The notes beneath the pieces are model-generated. The model had not been told where the DNA came from. It saw only the letters and a program-made list of their open reading frames with translations, and did no database searches. Positions 10,816 to 20,780 of a DNA stretch of 64,000 nt are shown here, piece by piece. The stretch lies in the NCBI GenBank assembly GCA_038380435.1, contig JAWZYU010000005.1, forward strand, positions 38,710,001 through 38,774,000, read 5' to 3'. This DNA comes from Ryuthela nishihirai (taxonomy: Eukaryota > Arthropoda > Arachnida > Araneae > Heptathelidae). The stretch's first letter is position 1, and each line of letters begins with the position of its first letter. Position numbers and translations under genes: made by a program.

Positions 10816-11214
10816 TTTAAAGCTAATTGTCTTATATACCATACTCGACAGCAACTAATATTCTAGCAGTGGGTAAAAAAACAAAATTAAAAATAATATA
10901 CTATTATTTTAGATTTGGGTTAAAGTTCATAATAAGTTTTCGTAGCAGTGTTTTGGAAATCTAGCTGAAAAAAAAAATTAAACCAGTGCGATTAAAATAC
11001 TTTGTAATATTGGTCAGTATTTAAAATAACATTGATCCTATGGGAAAAGTCAGTTCCCTTTGCATAGGGGTTCTTGTGAGCTACTAGGGGGGGGGGGGAG
11101 GGTAATTCTTTGTAATTTACAAAAGTTGAAATAACTTTCGATTTAATTATGCTACAGAGCTCATTCTGGTGTTGTTCAATAGTACTAAGCAGACACTATT
11201 TTCTGAACTGACCA

Positions 11215-12145
11215 GAATCGGGTTCGGACCTCTTACCTAGCTGAGAAAGTGGGTCATCTAAGATTTTGAAACATTTTTGGTTTTTTCATCAACCTCAGGT
11301 TCTAATACTGGAACTCATTTCTTTAATTCAACTGGAAATGGTGTCGGACCCATTTTCTGCCTAGAATCTGGCTCGAACTCTCTTAATTTTGCATCCTTAT
11401 AACTCTGCTTCTAATTGAGCCACACATCTCAAACTAATGTCTTTAGATTACACTCTGAAAGCACTATATGTTTAATGTATTGGAAGCAGTCTTGACCTGT
11501 TATTTTTTTGTTTTCTGGTTCGACACTTTAAGATTTTGTCAAATTACAATTCCATTCTAATTGTGCTAGGATCTCAGTTTCAATTTTAATAGTTGGGGTT
11601 TCCCAAGTTCTATAATCTGACGAAAGAATAATCAGTCTGAAACTGTGTTCTAGCCAACAAAGTGGGTCGAACCCCTCTTAACTTCATGGCTTCATAGCTC
11701 TGCTTCTAATAGAGCTACACAACTCAAACTAATATCATTGTGTTCCATTCAGCAAATACTATACGTTAAATGTATTGGAAGCAGTCTCGAACCATTATTT
11801 TAAGTTTTGCAGGTTCAATACTTTTAGATTTTGTGTTACAATAACTTTTGTTCTAATGGAGATAGAAACTTGGTTTTAACATTCAGAGTTATGATTTATC
11901 AAGTTCTCTAATCTGACGAAAAAATAATTAGTCTTGACCCAATAAAAAAAAAATATATTTGACTTTAGCTTGATAAACTGCTGGGATATTTAATCCTTTG
12001 TCCCTTGTACAAAGTTGTTCTAAACAGTTTATTACTCTTAATTTTATTACAAAGGGTTTCAAACCATAGGTTTTCACAGAAATTGAGTCGAGACCACTTA
12101 AATTTGAATCCCTATGTCTCCTCTTCCAATTGAGAGAGATAAAAA
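11215..12145 (-). repeat. Tandem array of degenerate tRNA-like units
   Basis: On the minus strand at least five units pair an A-box-like motif with a B-box-like motif about 25 nt later. A-boxes: AGCTCTATTAGAAGC, GGCTCAATTAGAAG, AGCACAATTAGAAT, ATCTCCATTAGAAC, TCTCAATTGGAAG. B-boxes: GGGGTTCGACCC, AGAGTTCGAGCC, AGTGTCGAACC, AGTATTGAACC, GGTCTCGACTC. B-boxes lie near 11375, 11522, 11669, 11815 and 12090, a spacing of about 147 bp for the first four. Weaker units sit near 11225, 11305 and 11975. Units alternate in two types, giving a ~295-bp higher repeat. D-arm pairing is visible but acceptor stems do not pair, so these are not ordinary functional tRNAs. Confidence 0.6.
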
Positions 12146-12319
12146 ACACTGATTCAATAGCATTTCTAAACAATTACAAATTGGTACAGTTTTCAAAATG
12201 TTTTATTAGTACTTAATTTTTTTACATTTGTTTTCATTTCAAGGTTTTGTAAATGGTATCGCCTGCTTTACCATACACACCTGAGATTCGATAATTACCA
12301 AAAGCTTAAGTTTGAATTC

Positions 12320-15300
12320 CATTTATATGTCGTTTTGTGTATTTTTGGGATAAAGCAATTTTTTTAATTTGGTATATACGTATATCATGTTGTTCTGATC
12401 GAAATTCCGTTTGTTGCATATATACGATTTTCCATCAAATAGACATTGCTGATAATCTTTGTGACTAAATTCATTTCTTACTCCATTAGCTGTTTTTTTG
12501 GGAATTGGAGATTCTATGGAATGCAATTTTAGACGTAATGCAACAACCTCTTTGATTGGAAGACCTTTCAATTCGCCTTTAAATTTTCCTGGAACCAATT
12601 TATTTGATTCACTGTATAATGCATGGTTTGTGCAGTAATTTGAGAAATCAAAGTAGTCCTAGTTAAATTTCTCATATATGTCATCTGTCTGGATATAGAC
12701 ACAGAAGGAATCAGTATCAGTAAATAACAATTCTGCATTAAATTTTGGTTTCAGAAAATTGTTGAAGAAATTATACATGTGTAATTTACTGAAGTCCAAA
12801 ATCGTTACACCAATGTAATATGGTTTATCTAATATAATATTTTCTTTTTCATATGGAGAATTACGAAATTTTCTGCAAGTTTAAGACAAGAAACGTACCT
12901 AGGATTTGCAATTAATTTTTTAAGCTTTTCTTCAGTGTTCACAATGTGGCATTTTATTCTCTTTCTCTTATTTTCTAAACATTTGCCATAAATAGCATTG
13001 TTCATCAGTTTGAAAGTCTTTTTCAAGATTATTTATCGCATTAATTCGTTTTGTTGTATTAAAATCCATGTAAGGTTTCATCCATGGTTTTCAATCAAAT
13101 TCCAAGATTCTATGCACCTGTTTCACCCTCAATACCAGTTCCACATAGAGTTTAAGTAACCTATAGTGAAAGACATAATTTTGCTTGTCGAACAGATTTG
13201 GAATCAAGAATGACACATTACTATTAGAGAGTTTCAATTTTTCAGGAGCCAAGGAGAAATCATTGTGTAAATCCTGTAGATGTGCCGGATATTTTAGATC
13301 AACTTCGAAGAAATAACCCTTTCTGCTGTCGTCTGGTTTATTAAACAGGTCAATATCATTTACCCATTTGAAATTACCAGTTGGAAGAGGTTGAGACATT
13401 GCCCAGCCATATAAATTGTTTGCATCAAAGTACATGATATAGTTTTGTGGTTTGCTTCTCTCATATTGATCTACTAAAGGATTGTTGGCCTGTGCAGATC
13501 TCTTAGACACGAAAGATATTCCTCCTCGCAGAGCTCTTTCTATGAAAAAATACACCTTTTATAAGTTCCAGCTCAATTTCTGTTATTTTTAAACAGGCAG
13601 CGTAGGATAAGCCAGGAGAGCTAAAATAATGACAAGGATTGAGTTGGTAGTTATTCATACACGAATTTCTGTAGTTTTCAAACATATATCTCCTAGCAGT
13701 AATACATCAGTGATCATGTACAGATCGCGATATTCCCCGAAGGTGGCAATAGAATCTTTCGTATTGTTCATTGTTTTGAAAATTCGCTTTGGATGGAAGT
13801 GACATTTGCAAAAACTGAGCACTCTGTTGCAAGTATTCATACGAAAAACTACCTTTGCTTTCAAAAGTTCTTTCTGTGAGTCATTCAGATTATGTTGTCT
13901 ACATTATTGACTTAGGATGTAGAAATTTTCCACATTTTTTGACAGTGAATCCAGTGAAGAACTGAGGAACATGAATGAATCAATAAATTTAATTTGGCCG
14001 AATTTAATGCATATATATTTTTCTGTAGTTTGTGGAATACAAGAAATTTTCTTCTTATCTTTAAATTTCCACAAATCTCTTACTATAATGTGGCCGTCAA
14101 ATCCTTTGAGATTATGAAACACTGGTATTTCAAGTGAGAATTTGTATTGAAGATTACATTTGTTGTGAACAGCACCTCTGTATTTTCCAGTTAAGTGATC
14201 GTGGTCCCTTACTCTATCAGTTCCTAGAATTTTCCCACAAATATTACAATATTTTGCTCCAGTAAAAATTTGCCAATCAAAATCAGTCATCTTAACATTT
14301 CTTTTCTTTAAATCATTGATCAAAGTTTTGGCTTCGATCATTTCATTCAAAAATTGTTCTGTTACATTTTTCCCTCTGTACATTCTGGTTTTGATCAGTT
14401 TACCTTCTGGTCCAACTATATAATGTATGCAAATCCTGATGGTACTAAATACTTAGTTTGCACCCTACATGGATTATTCTCAATTCTTCTACATTTTGAA
14501 AAGCATTCGAAATCTGCATAAATCACATATGGGTGGTTAAAACCGTTTTTAATTGTATGGAATTTCGTACTATTCGCTTCGGGAAACTTGATAGTTTGTA
14601 AAGTGTTTGATTTGCAAATATCTACGTAATTCTTTAATAAATCGTCGCGAGTGAAATCATGAAGACAGCATGGGCAGGGATAGGATTTACCATTATGTCT
14701 TGAAAGGTATGCTGTAACCCTACTAATATTTTTAATCCAACAATAGTGAGAATTATGCCGTCTTTTAAAAGTAAAAGTTGCATGGGTTCTTTAACAGGAT
14801 TCTGTGAAATATATAACGTATGCAAACCATCTTTCTTAGAATTAAAAACATTTATAGAAAGATTATTTAAAACCTCGGACTTCTGGATTTGATCGAGGGT
14901 TACTGGATAAGTCAATGAAGATGTGTCTAAGACGTTTTCTAATATTTTATATTTTTCCACACGTTATGAATGGTCTTTAGCAGGATGTAGAGCTGATAAT
15001 ATTGACCACAAGAAACATTTGTTGTTGTAGTTTTTAACATTCACTATTCCTTTTGTAGATTTCAAATGTTCTGGTAAATTTATGAAAGCAGATGCTCCAA
15101 CTGCATTATACTGAGACATTTGAATTTCCATAGAAATTATTTTGTCAAACACATATCCACTTCCCTTTTGTATAAAACTTTCAAAGTCGTTATCAATTTT
15201 CTCATAAGCATTTTTTAGTAATTCATTGAGATAGGTAAGCAAACTGATTATTTCATTACATGTTGTAAAATGTGCATATATTTCTTTCTATCTTTCAGGA

Positions 15301-15719
15301 TCTGTTTGCTTTTTAAATTTTATTTGTAATACGAAGCTAACTTTTAGAGGTTGACAGAGTTTCTTGTGAATTATATGTTTCCATTTATTGTAATTTTTCT
15401 CCAGGAAACTTCTTATGTCTTCTCTGACATTTATGTTTCCAATTTTATATGTGTGAAACATTTTCCGAAAAGCACTGCTTTTATTTATATGATATTGATT
15501 CAGATGATGATCGTAATTGTCTTTTCTGTTAAAGCTGGAATTGCAAAATTCACATTTTTCAAATGTGCGAGAAGTGCATGCAGTTTTCATATGATGGTTC
15601 ATATTGGATTTGCGAATAGATATCTCACATTTGGTACATTGAATAGTTGTGCTCATCTTTGAGTTAGAAGTTATACCCTCTTTATTATATAGAGTAAAAA
15701 TCATGGTCCGATAATGCAA
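12320..15719 (-). pseudogene. Polinton protein-primed DNA polymerase B
   Basis: A long family-B polymerase gene broken into several frames. In order from 15719: a C2H2/zinc-binding N-terminal part; the 'GSGYVFDKIISMEI' and 'CFLWSILSALHP' blocks; a second zinc-binding motif (CPCCLHDFTRDDL); exonuclease motif I (YADFEC); an HNH-like CNICGK...VRDHDHLTGKYRG segment; exonuclease motif II (FHNLKGFDGHII) and 'FIDSFMFLSSSLD'. Then come palm motif A (DANNLYGWAMSQPLP), motif B (KLMNNAIYGK) and motif C (FTDTDSF at 12704-12727), then VPGKFKGELKGLPIKE. It would replicate the element from protein-primed ends. All catalytic motifs remain, but stops and frameshifts separate them. Its length is close to the ~1,000-1,200 residues usual for the family. 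Confidence 0.92.
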
Positions 15720-15811
15720 AAAAATCGAAATTTTTTGAATAATTGGAAGTTGAAATAGACATGACTGTAGTGTGTGTCCAAGAGTAAATTTCTAAACAAT
15801 ATGATGCTATT

Positions 15812-16190
15812 GAACATAATCTAATGTTCCTTTTTGTCAATATCTTTTTTAGCAAAATATCCAAAATTTCGCCAATTTCATTTTCAGTGGAACGTAAAGC
15901 CCATTTTTATTTCTCACCAATGTATTCATTGGACTATTTTGAACAGTGGTCAAGTTGTCGATGTAGTGTTTTGTAATGGCATTGGATGAATCGATCATCA
16001 AAAAGGAACATAATCTAATGTTCCTTTTTGTCAATATCTTTTTTAGCAAAATATCCAAAATTTCGCCAATTTCATTTTCAGTGGAACGTAAAGCCCATTT
16101 TTATTTCTCACCAATGTATTCATTGGACTATTTTGAACAGTGGTCAAGTTGTCGATGTAGTGTTTTGTAATGGCATTGGATGAATCGATC
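15812..16190. repeat. ~187-bp tandem direct duplication in the fibre-like gene
   Basis: 15812-15998 and 16006-16190 are almost identical, starting GAACATAATCTAATGTTCC and ending GGATGAATCGATCA, with a 7-nt separation. It duplicates the C-terminal part of the fibre-like reading frame. The near identity means it is recent compared with the rest of the element, or is an assembly artefact. Confidence 0.93.
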
Positions 16191-16663
16191 AGTTCTGCAA
16201 GTTTTTTAATGCATTTATTGCTTGCATTGTAATTGTCATTGTCATGGCAAAGTGCTCTTTTTTCCAAATATCGTTTTGTAACTACTCCAGAATCTGCATT
16301 CGGTTCAGTAACATTGATTATTTGTTTGTTTCGTGCATCATAGCAATTGTTTCAAAAAATTAAAGAAGTATTATTAACGTAATGAATGGTAGCGGCATCT
16401 CCATTCTCTATAGGTCTGCCTATATTCGATATTCTTTTAGTATTTGCGTCATAATTTCCTGTGTGATTCAGTGTTATAGACTCTTGTTGCAAATATTGTT
16501 TTGTTACCGAGTCTTCGGGATTGGCTACATTTCTCCATTTTTTATTACTCATGTCGTAGTCCCCATTGTGTGTCAATTTAAAACTGACACCTGGAATTCC
16601 TGCTGGTCCTCTTTCGGAACCGGTCTCAGAGCTGATGACGCCAAACTTTGTCAAGTAATTCAT
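15849..16663 (-). pseudogene. Collagen-/tail-fibre-like repeat protein of the Polinton
   Basis: From Met at 16663 the product begins MNYLTKFGV, then a short collagen-type Gly-X-X stretch (GSERGPAGIPG). Four ~38-residue repeats follow, each with a 'GNYDA..K.I.N' half and a 'DAxTKxYV' half: DSVTKQYL, DAATIHYV, SGVVTKRYL and SNAITKHYI. An in-frame stop lies between repeats 2 and 3. The xAVTKxYV repeat resembles shaft repeats of trimeric phage and virus fibres, so a surface attachment role is inferred, not shown. It lies between PolB and the ATPase on the same strand. It is not one of the core Polinton genes. Confidence 0.55.
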
Positions 16664-16894
16664 CTTTATTTACCAAAGTTTTTTCTGTACTTGAGAGGCA
16701 TGTGCTTGGTTTTTTTATCGATTAATAAGAAATCGTGTGGTTTTGAAATTGCATATGCAAAAAACTGAATAAAAATATCTTTCACGATTTCTGTTGCATG
16801 ATCCATTTGTATCTGCAACATTTCTCTCTTGTTCCGCATATTAAAGAATATAAAATAATTACACTGTAGTCGAATGTCTTTCGGAGTTGAAAAA

Positions 16895-17328
16895 TAACTC
16901 TATGTCAGGTAAATCAGTGATATGTTCTTTTTCCTTCCTCTGATGAATAATTCTTTGATGAGTTTTTGATCTCTTTCCATAACAATTAAATTTTGCATGT
17001 TGGGATCCAGTTCATTGACCTTCACAATATCTTCTTTACTGGATGAGAAAGTTGCAATTGAGATTTTTTCGCCACAAGTTTTCTCCAAAATTTCGTGCAA
17101 ATCGTTGAATATTTCTTGCATAAACTGATATTCCAGCTCGGTTAAATCTTTGGCATATAAAAAGATTTTATTACAGTAGAGATGTTTAAATATTAAGTTC
17201 AACAAAAGTTTCGTCTTCCCTGAGACTGATGGACCACATATTAATAGTCTAAAAGGCCAGAGAGGTGCTAATATGTTTCTGTTCAAGAATTTCTCATCTT
17301 CTTCACAGCCAAAATTTTGAATCTCCAT
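16895..17328 (-). pseudogene. Packaging ATPase (A32/FtsK-HerA type), truncated
   Basis: The frame starts at 17328 (MEIQNFGCEEDEKF) and shows a Walker A loop, LLICGPSVSGKTKLLL. A 'NLIVMERDQKLIKELF' block follows, where the family has a hydrophobic strand plus acidic Walker B pair, then IRGRKKNISLIYL. Packaging ATPases of this type push DNA into the capsid. The Walker A glycine pattern is altered (SVSGKT), the Walker B acids are degraded and the frame stops right after SLIYLT. It is probably inactive and lacks its C-terminal part. The integrase gene ends 12 bp upstream on the same strand. Confidence 0.85.
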
Positions 17329-17340
17329 TTGCTTTATTTT

Positions 17341-18245
17341 TCAAAGATCATCTTCTTTGACCCAGGAATTAAATGTGTTATCATAACCAAACCATTGAAC
17401 ATAATACTCTTTTTTATTATTCTTCACTCTCGTTTTCAAAATGGTTTCAACTTTATAAATGTCATCTTGCTTTTTGTATTTCACCATTTCTTGGGTGTAA
17501 AAACTACCAATAATAGGTTCTCCTTTCAGATCTTTGATCTCATAGGTTATGGGATCTGTATTAAGAACTTGAGCAATTCCAAAAATCTCTTCTGTAAAAT
17601 TCGACAGATAACCTTTTCTAAACGGTGTCTTGTACTTGGCGATTCTCACTCTGTCACCAATTTTAAATTTTGGTGCTGCAATAAATTTAATTCTTTTACC
17701 AAACAGATTAAAATACACAGTATCTCTGTTTTTCTGCAAGCTTGCCTCTTTTGGGGTCATTCTTATTGATCTGTGATAAGAAGTATTGTAATTCTTAACG
17801 AGTTTTCGTAGAACATCGATCCATTTTCTAGTGTTATTGGCAGTGAAATATTTCCACATTTTTGTCTTTAGAGTTCTATTAAATTGTTCCACAATTTGAG
17901 CTTTAGTCTCATTTTCAGTGGCAAACCAATGGACACCTCATTGGTTAAACAATGCTTGAGTTTCTTTATTGATAAACTCAGTTCTCTTATCCATTTAAAT
18001 TGGATGGCTTATGTTGTTTAAAAATTTCAACAAATGCTTTAGTTAATCTCATTACCCATTTTCTTTTTAATAGGTATTGCCAAGGCGAATTTGCTGAAAA
18101 TGTCAATCATGATTAAAATGTAATTCGTATGGTTATTGCAAAATTTAAATTTTTGCATATTGATTAAATCACTACCACTGGTTGTCTACATTCGAGACAT
18201 AAACCCATGTGGTTTGGAATTTTTTACAAATGGGCTTGTGTAACG
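17341..18245 (-). pseudogene. Polinton integrase with chromodomain-like C-terminus
   Basis: The open part (17341-17892) reads 'VEQFNRTLKTKMWKYF', with the catalytic Glu region of a DDE integrase, then 'YHRSIRMTPKEA', an SH3-like KFKIGDRVRIAKYK block and a C-terminal chromodomain-like segment (VQWFGYDNTFNSWVKEDDL). Upstream, in broken frames, are the first Asp region (SDLINMQKFKF, then ILIMIDIFSKFALAIPIKKK) and the second block (RTEFINKETQALFNQ). Integrases of this type insert Polintons into chromosomes. Frameshifts near 18050 and 17930 inactivate it. Confidence 0.9.
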
Positions 18246-18295
18246 TGTACACATCTTGTTGTTAGTGAAATCTTTTTACTTCTTTTTCCTTCAAT

Positions 18296-18733
18296 TCAGT
18301 TTTGCTCATTAAATCTTTTATACCGGAAAATCCCTGGTGGGTCATAGTAAATGGAAGAAAGCATCATATTTCTAGTGTAAACTGAACCGTTTCTTTCTTT
18401 TAATGATGGTTTGATTATTGTTCTTGAAATTCTTTCTCTTAAAGTTGGATTCTGAATTTCATCCAAATCATTTAATAATTCTTGATCGGCTTCGTGTCTC
18501 TTTTTAGTTTCTGTAGATTTGCTGTAAGAAATGTCGTGATTTTTACAGGCTTTGTCCACATGGTTAATACCAGGATCTCCTCGCATTAACCTTTTCTCCA
18601 GTTTCGGAAAAGGTCCACAATACTGGTAACCTGGAATGTGCATTTCGGGTAGATTAAACTTTTCTTGAATCCAGCTTACTATATCTCCACCTTTTACAAA
18701 TTTTCCTTTCTGTTTCACAAATTTATACTTCAT
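18296..18733 (-). CDS. Phospholipase A2-domain protein (parvovirus VP1-like region)
   Basis: An uninterrupted 145-codon frame from ATG at 18733. The core holds 'MHIPGYQYCGPFPKLEKRL' (Ca-binding loop type) followed by GDPGINHVDKACKNHDISYS, with the His-Asp pair of secreted and capsid-embedded PLA2 enzymes. In parvoviruses such a domain breaches endosomal membranes, and PLA2 proteins of this sort are known from adintoviruses/Polintons. It is the most intact gene of the element on this strand. The end (IFRYKRFNEQN) has no further domain. It is transcribed away from the divergent capsid/protease pair. Confidence 0.8.
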   Translation of the reverse strand: MKYKFVKQKGKFVKGGDIVSWIQEKFNLPEMHIPGYQYCGPFPKLEKRLMRGDPGINHVDKACKNHDISYSKSTETKKRHEADQELLNDLDEIQNPTLRERISRTIIKPSLKERNGSVYTRNMMLSSIYYDPPGIFRYKRFNEQN

Positions 18734-18893
18734 TTTTACACGTTCAACATCTGCCTCTCATCATTACTCTTTTATTCTTTGAAGTAACATATTCAATGTT
18801 ATCCATTAAAGTTTTCGTTTTATACTTTACACAATACATGCTTAATTTTTACATATAAAATATAAGTAAGTGATACTTATAAAATAAAGTATA
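18734..18893. promoter_or_regulatory. Divergent intergenic region, possible bidirectional promoter
   Basis: This 160-bp gap separates the minus-strand PLA2 gene from the plus-strand capsid-type gene. It is AT-rich near the plus-strand start and holds TATAAAATA-type sequence at about 18855-18885. The promoter role is inferred from the divergent layout only. Confidence 0.3.
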
Positions 18894-19280
18894 ATGTATC
18901 ACAGTTATCTAACTACTTTAACACCTGGAAAAAAGCAAGAATTGAAGAGTGCATTTATAAATAAGAATCCTATAACTTTAAGTATTGATCCACAGAAGAA
19001 AGGTAAATATACTTCGAAACTGACAAAGAGACAAATCATTAAACTGAAAAAATCTACAATGCCAGTTCAACTTTGTTTCAGTAAAACACAGCTAGATGGA
19101 TTTCTGCTGTTCTTAATAGCTGCACTCATAGCATTGGGAAAAGCAGCTGCAGGATATGCTGGTACTAAGCTTGAACAAAAAAAATATATATATAATAAAA
19201 AATATAACCCTTTTCTAAGAAAAGGGTTATACATTCCTGGAAAGCAAAGAGCATTTTTAGAAAAGCAAAGGCTTATCTAA
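18894..19280 (+). CDS. Small basic/hydrophobic capsid-type protein of the Polinton
   Basis: The frame starts MYHSYLTTLTPGKKQEL. It has a basic half (KLTKRQIIKLKKSTMPVQL, then SKTQLDG), a hydrophobic helix of about 22 residues (FLLFLIAALIALGKAAAGYA) and a C-terminal KKYNPFLRKGLYIPGKQ motif. Basic proteins with one hydrophobic segment and repeated 'KGLYIPGK' type tails are known minor virion proteins of adintoviruses and Polintons (adenovirus pX/pVI-like). A frameshift near 19255 appears to cut it. The next frame repeats GLYIPGKQ before the protease domain begins. Confidence 0.6.
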   Translation: MYHSYLTTLTPGKKQELKSAFINKNPITLSIDPQKKGKYTSKLTKRQIIKLKKSTMPVQLCFSKTQLDGFLLFLIAALIALGKAAAGYAGTKLEQKKYIYNKKYNPFLRKGLYIPGKQRAFLEKQRLI

Positions 19281-19302
19281 AAATGAAAGAAAGAGAAAAG
19301 GT

Positions 19303-19659
19303 TTGTACATTCCAGGAAAACAAATAGCTCAAGGATTTAAAAAGAGAGAGCCATTAAGTAACTTAGATACCGAAAATACAATGAAAAATGAAAAAGGATA
19401 CCATATATATGGTGTATACTCTATCAATTCTTTGCTAACAAAAATATTCAAGAACAAAAATGGTATAGTGAACTTTGACGTTTCCCGTGGTTCAGGAACT
19501 CATTGGGTAGCTTATTTCAATGATGTGAAGTTACCTTACGTCGAGTACTTTGAACCATTTGGTTTATCGCCATCAGAGGAAATAAAATATTATTTACTTA
19601 TATTAACATATGTTTCAAACAAATTTCTCAAAACTATCAGGCTTTGTCGAATTCTCTGA
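19303..19659 (+). pseudogene. Adenain-like maturation protease, truncated in the TIR
   Basis: The frame starts without an ATG (TTG at 19303). It contains KNGIVNFDVSRGSGTHWVAY, with the catalytic His region, and YVEYFEPFGLSPSEEIKYYL, with the acidic residue region of Ulp1/adenovirus-type cysteine proteases. The expected distal Cys block is absent. After 'ILTYVSNKFLKTIRLCRIL' the frame ends inside the right TIR, which starts at 19607. Such proteases mature capsid proteins in Polintons and adenoviruses. The gene is inactive because the Cys nucleophile is lost. Confidence 0.8.
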
Positions 19660-20197
19660 TTTACCTGGCTTTTTACAACCGAATAATCCAGTGAAGTGTA
19701 TGATAACTCAACAAACCACATAATTTTTTATCTCTTTCACACACACCTCATTTTTCTGAAAATTAGTTAAACAAATTAGTTTAAATCTCGTCTGCCCAAA
19801 AAACTTAAATTACTTTTTCACATGAAACACTCTGGTTTTTTCTGATTTTCACAAAAAACCACAAGAAACACCGATTTACCTGTCTTTTTACAACCGAATA
19901 ATCCAGTGGTGTAGGATAACTCTACAAACCACGTCATTTTTATCTCATATACACACACCTCATTTCAAACTAATCCATTTAAACTAATTCACAAATTAGT
20001 TTAAATCTCATCTTCCAAAAAAAAAAAAACTAAAATTAGTTTTTCACATGCCCCGGTTTTTTCTAATTTTCACACATATTTTCACAAAAAAACCACAAGA
20101 AACATACTTTGTGCTTCATTCCCCATAATTTTTCCCATAGATTTTCGTAGAATTCTCTAAACCCTTTTACTGGCCCAGAACTCTCATTTATGCTACT
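19607..20197 (-). repeat. Polinton right terminal inverted repeat
   Basis: Inverted counterpart of 8561-9162, with the same two internal sub-repeats (about 19659-19860 and 19872-20100). Its inner edge runs through the 3' end of the protease frame. Both TIRs have diverged by point changes and small indels. Confidence 0.9.
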
Positions 20198-20780
20198 ACT
20201 GTTTGGGAAGAAATTTGCTTTCAATTAATATATAATTTAACTATTTTTTATTCATTGGGTTTTCCAAAATTAAGCTACCGTCAGGCTGTCGATGAAATTT
20301 TTTCCATAAAATATTTCTTGATTTATAGATGTTAAAAGTCAACAGGTAATCCTGTGATTCTTATTTGTGTTTAAGTCTTATTAAAATTAATATGCTGTAA
20401 AATTTGCTTAAATTTTTTTATTTTTTTAAAATACATAATTATTATTTAACATGACCATTTTTAGTTGACATTTTCGTCAACATGTCCATTTCAGCTGATT
20501 GTTTTTTTTTAATTCCAAAGTTGACTTGTTAATATTACTCAACATAGCTGATAAAAGGCCTGGAATTTACTCAAAGTATGGCAATGAAAAAAAAAGTTAC
20601 AAAAAAATTACAAAAACAAAAATAAATTATGAGAAATTTTCTTGCTTCAAGTAAATATTTATTTTATTTACTTTTTATTCAGAAATAACCTTTCTATTCA
20701 TGTGCATTATAATGAGTTCTGTCTATTAGATTTTTTAACTAAATTTTTATTTGCATTGCCAGATGCCAAGGTTAAGGAAG
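20198..20780 (+). repeat. Family X repeat, right part (split by Polinton)
   Basis: Starting near TTTGGGAAGAAATTTGCTTT and continuing CAATTAATATATAATTTAAC, this matches 48120-48345 and 33850-34310. With 8401-8560 it forms the repeat into which the Polinton inserted. Confidence 0.7.

Larger units (their letters stand above)
8561..20197. mobile_element. Decayed Polinton/Maverick (adintovirus-like) element
   Basis: The element is bounded by ~600-bp terminal inverted repeats and encodes protein-primed DNA polymerase B, A32-like packaging ATPase, retroviral-type integrase with chromodomain-like tail, PLA2-domain protein, a small hydrophobic capsid-type protein and an adenain-like cysteine protease. 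That combination is diagnostic of Polintons and the related adintoviruses. Gene order: PolB, fibre-like, ATPase, integrase and PLA2 on the minus strand; the small capsid protein and protease divergently on the plus strand. It spans 11.6 kb including two later SINE insertions, short for the group (usually about 15-20 kb). I see no major or penton-type capsid gene. Most genes carry frameshifts or stops, so it is a genomic fossil. No target-site duplication was resolved. Confidence 0.92.

Noticed and set aside
11215..12145. CRISPR array
   Set aside because: The units are ~147 bp, diverged along their whole length and tRNA-like. There are no short identical repeats with unique spacers, and the genome is eukaryotic.
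15351..15662. Plus-strand open frames in 15351-17769
   Set aside because: They lie opposite recognisable Polinton polymerase, fibre-like, ATPase and integrase reading frames.
8561..20197. Six-base target-site duplication of the Polinton
   Set aside because: Several candidate borders were compared (TAGAGC versus ACTGTT and neighbouring positions). None gave a direct repeat, so none is claimed.
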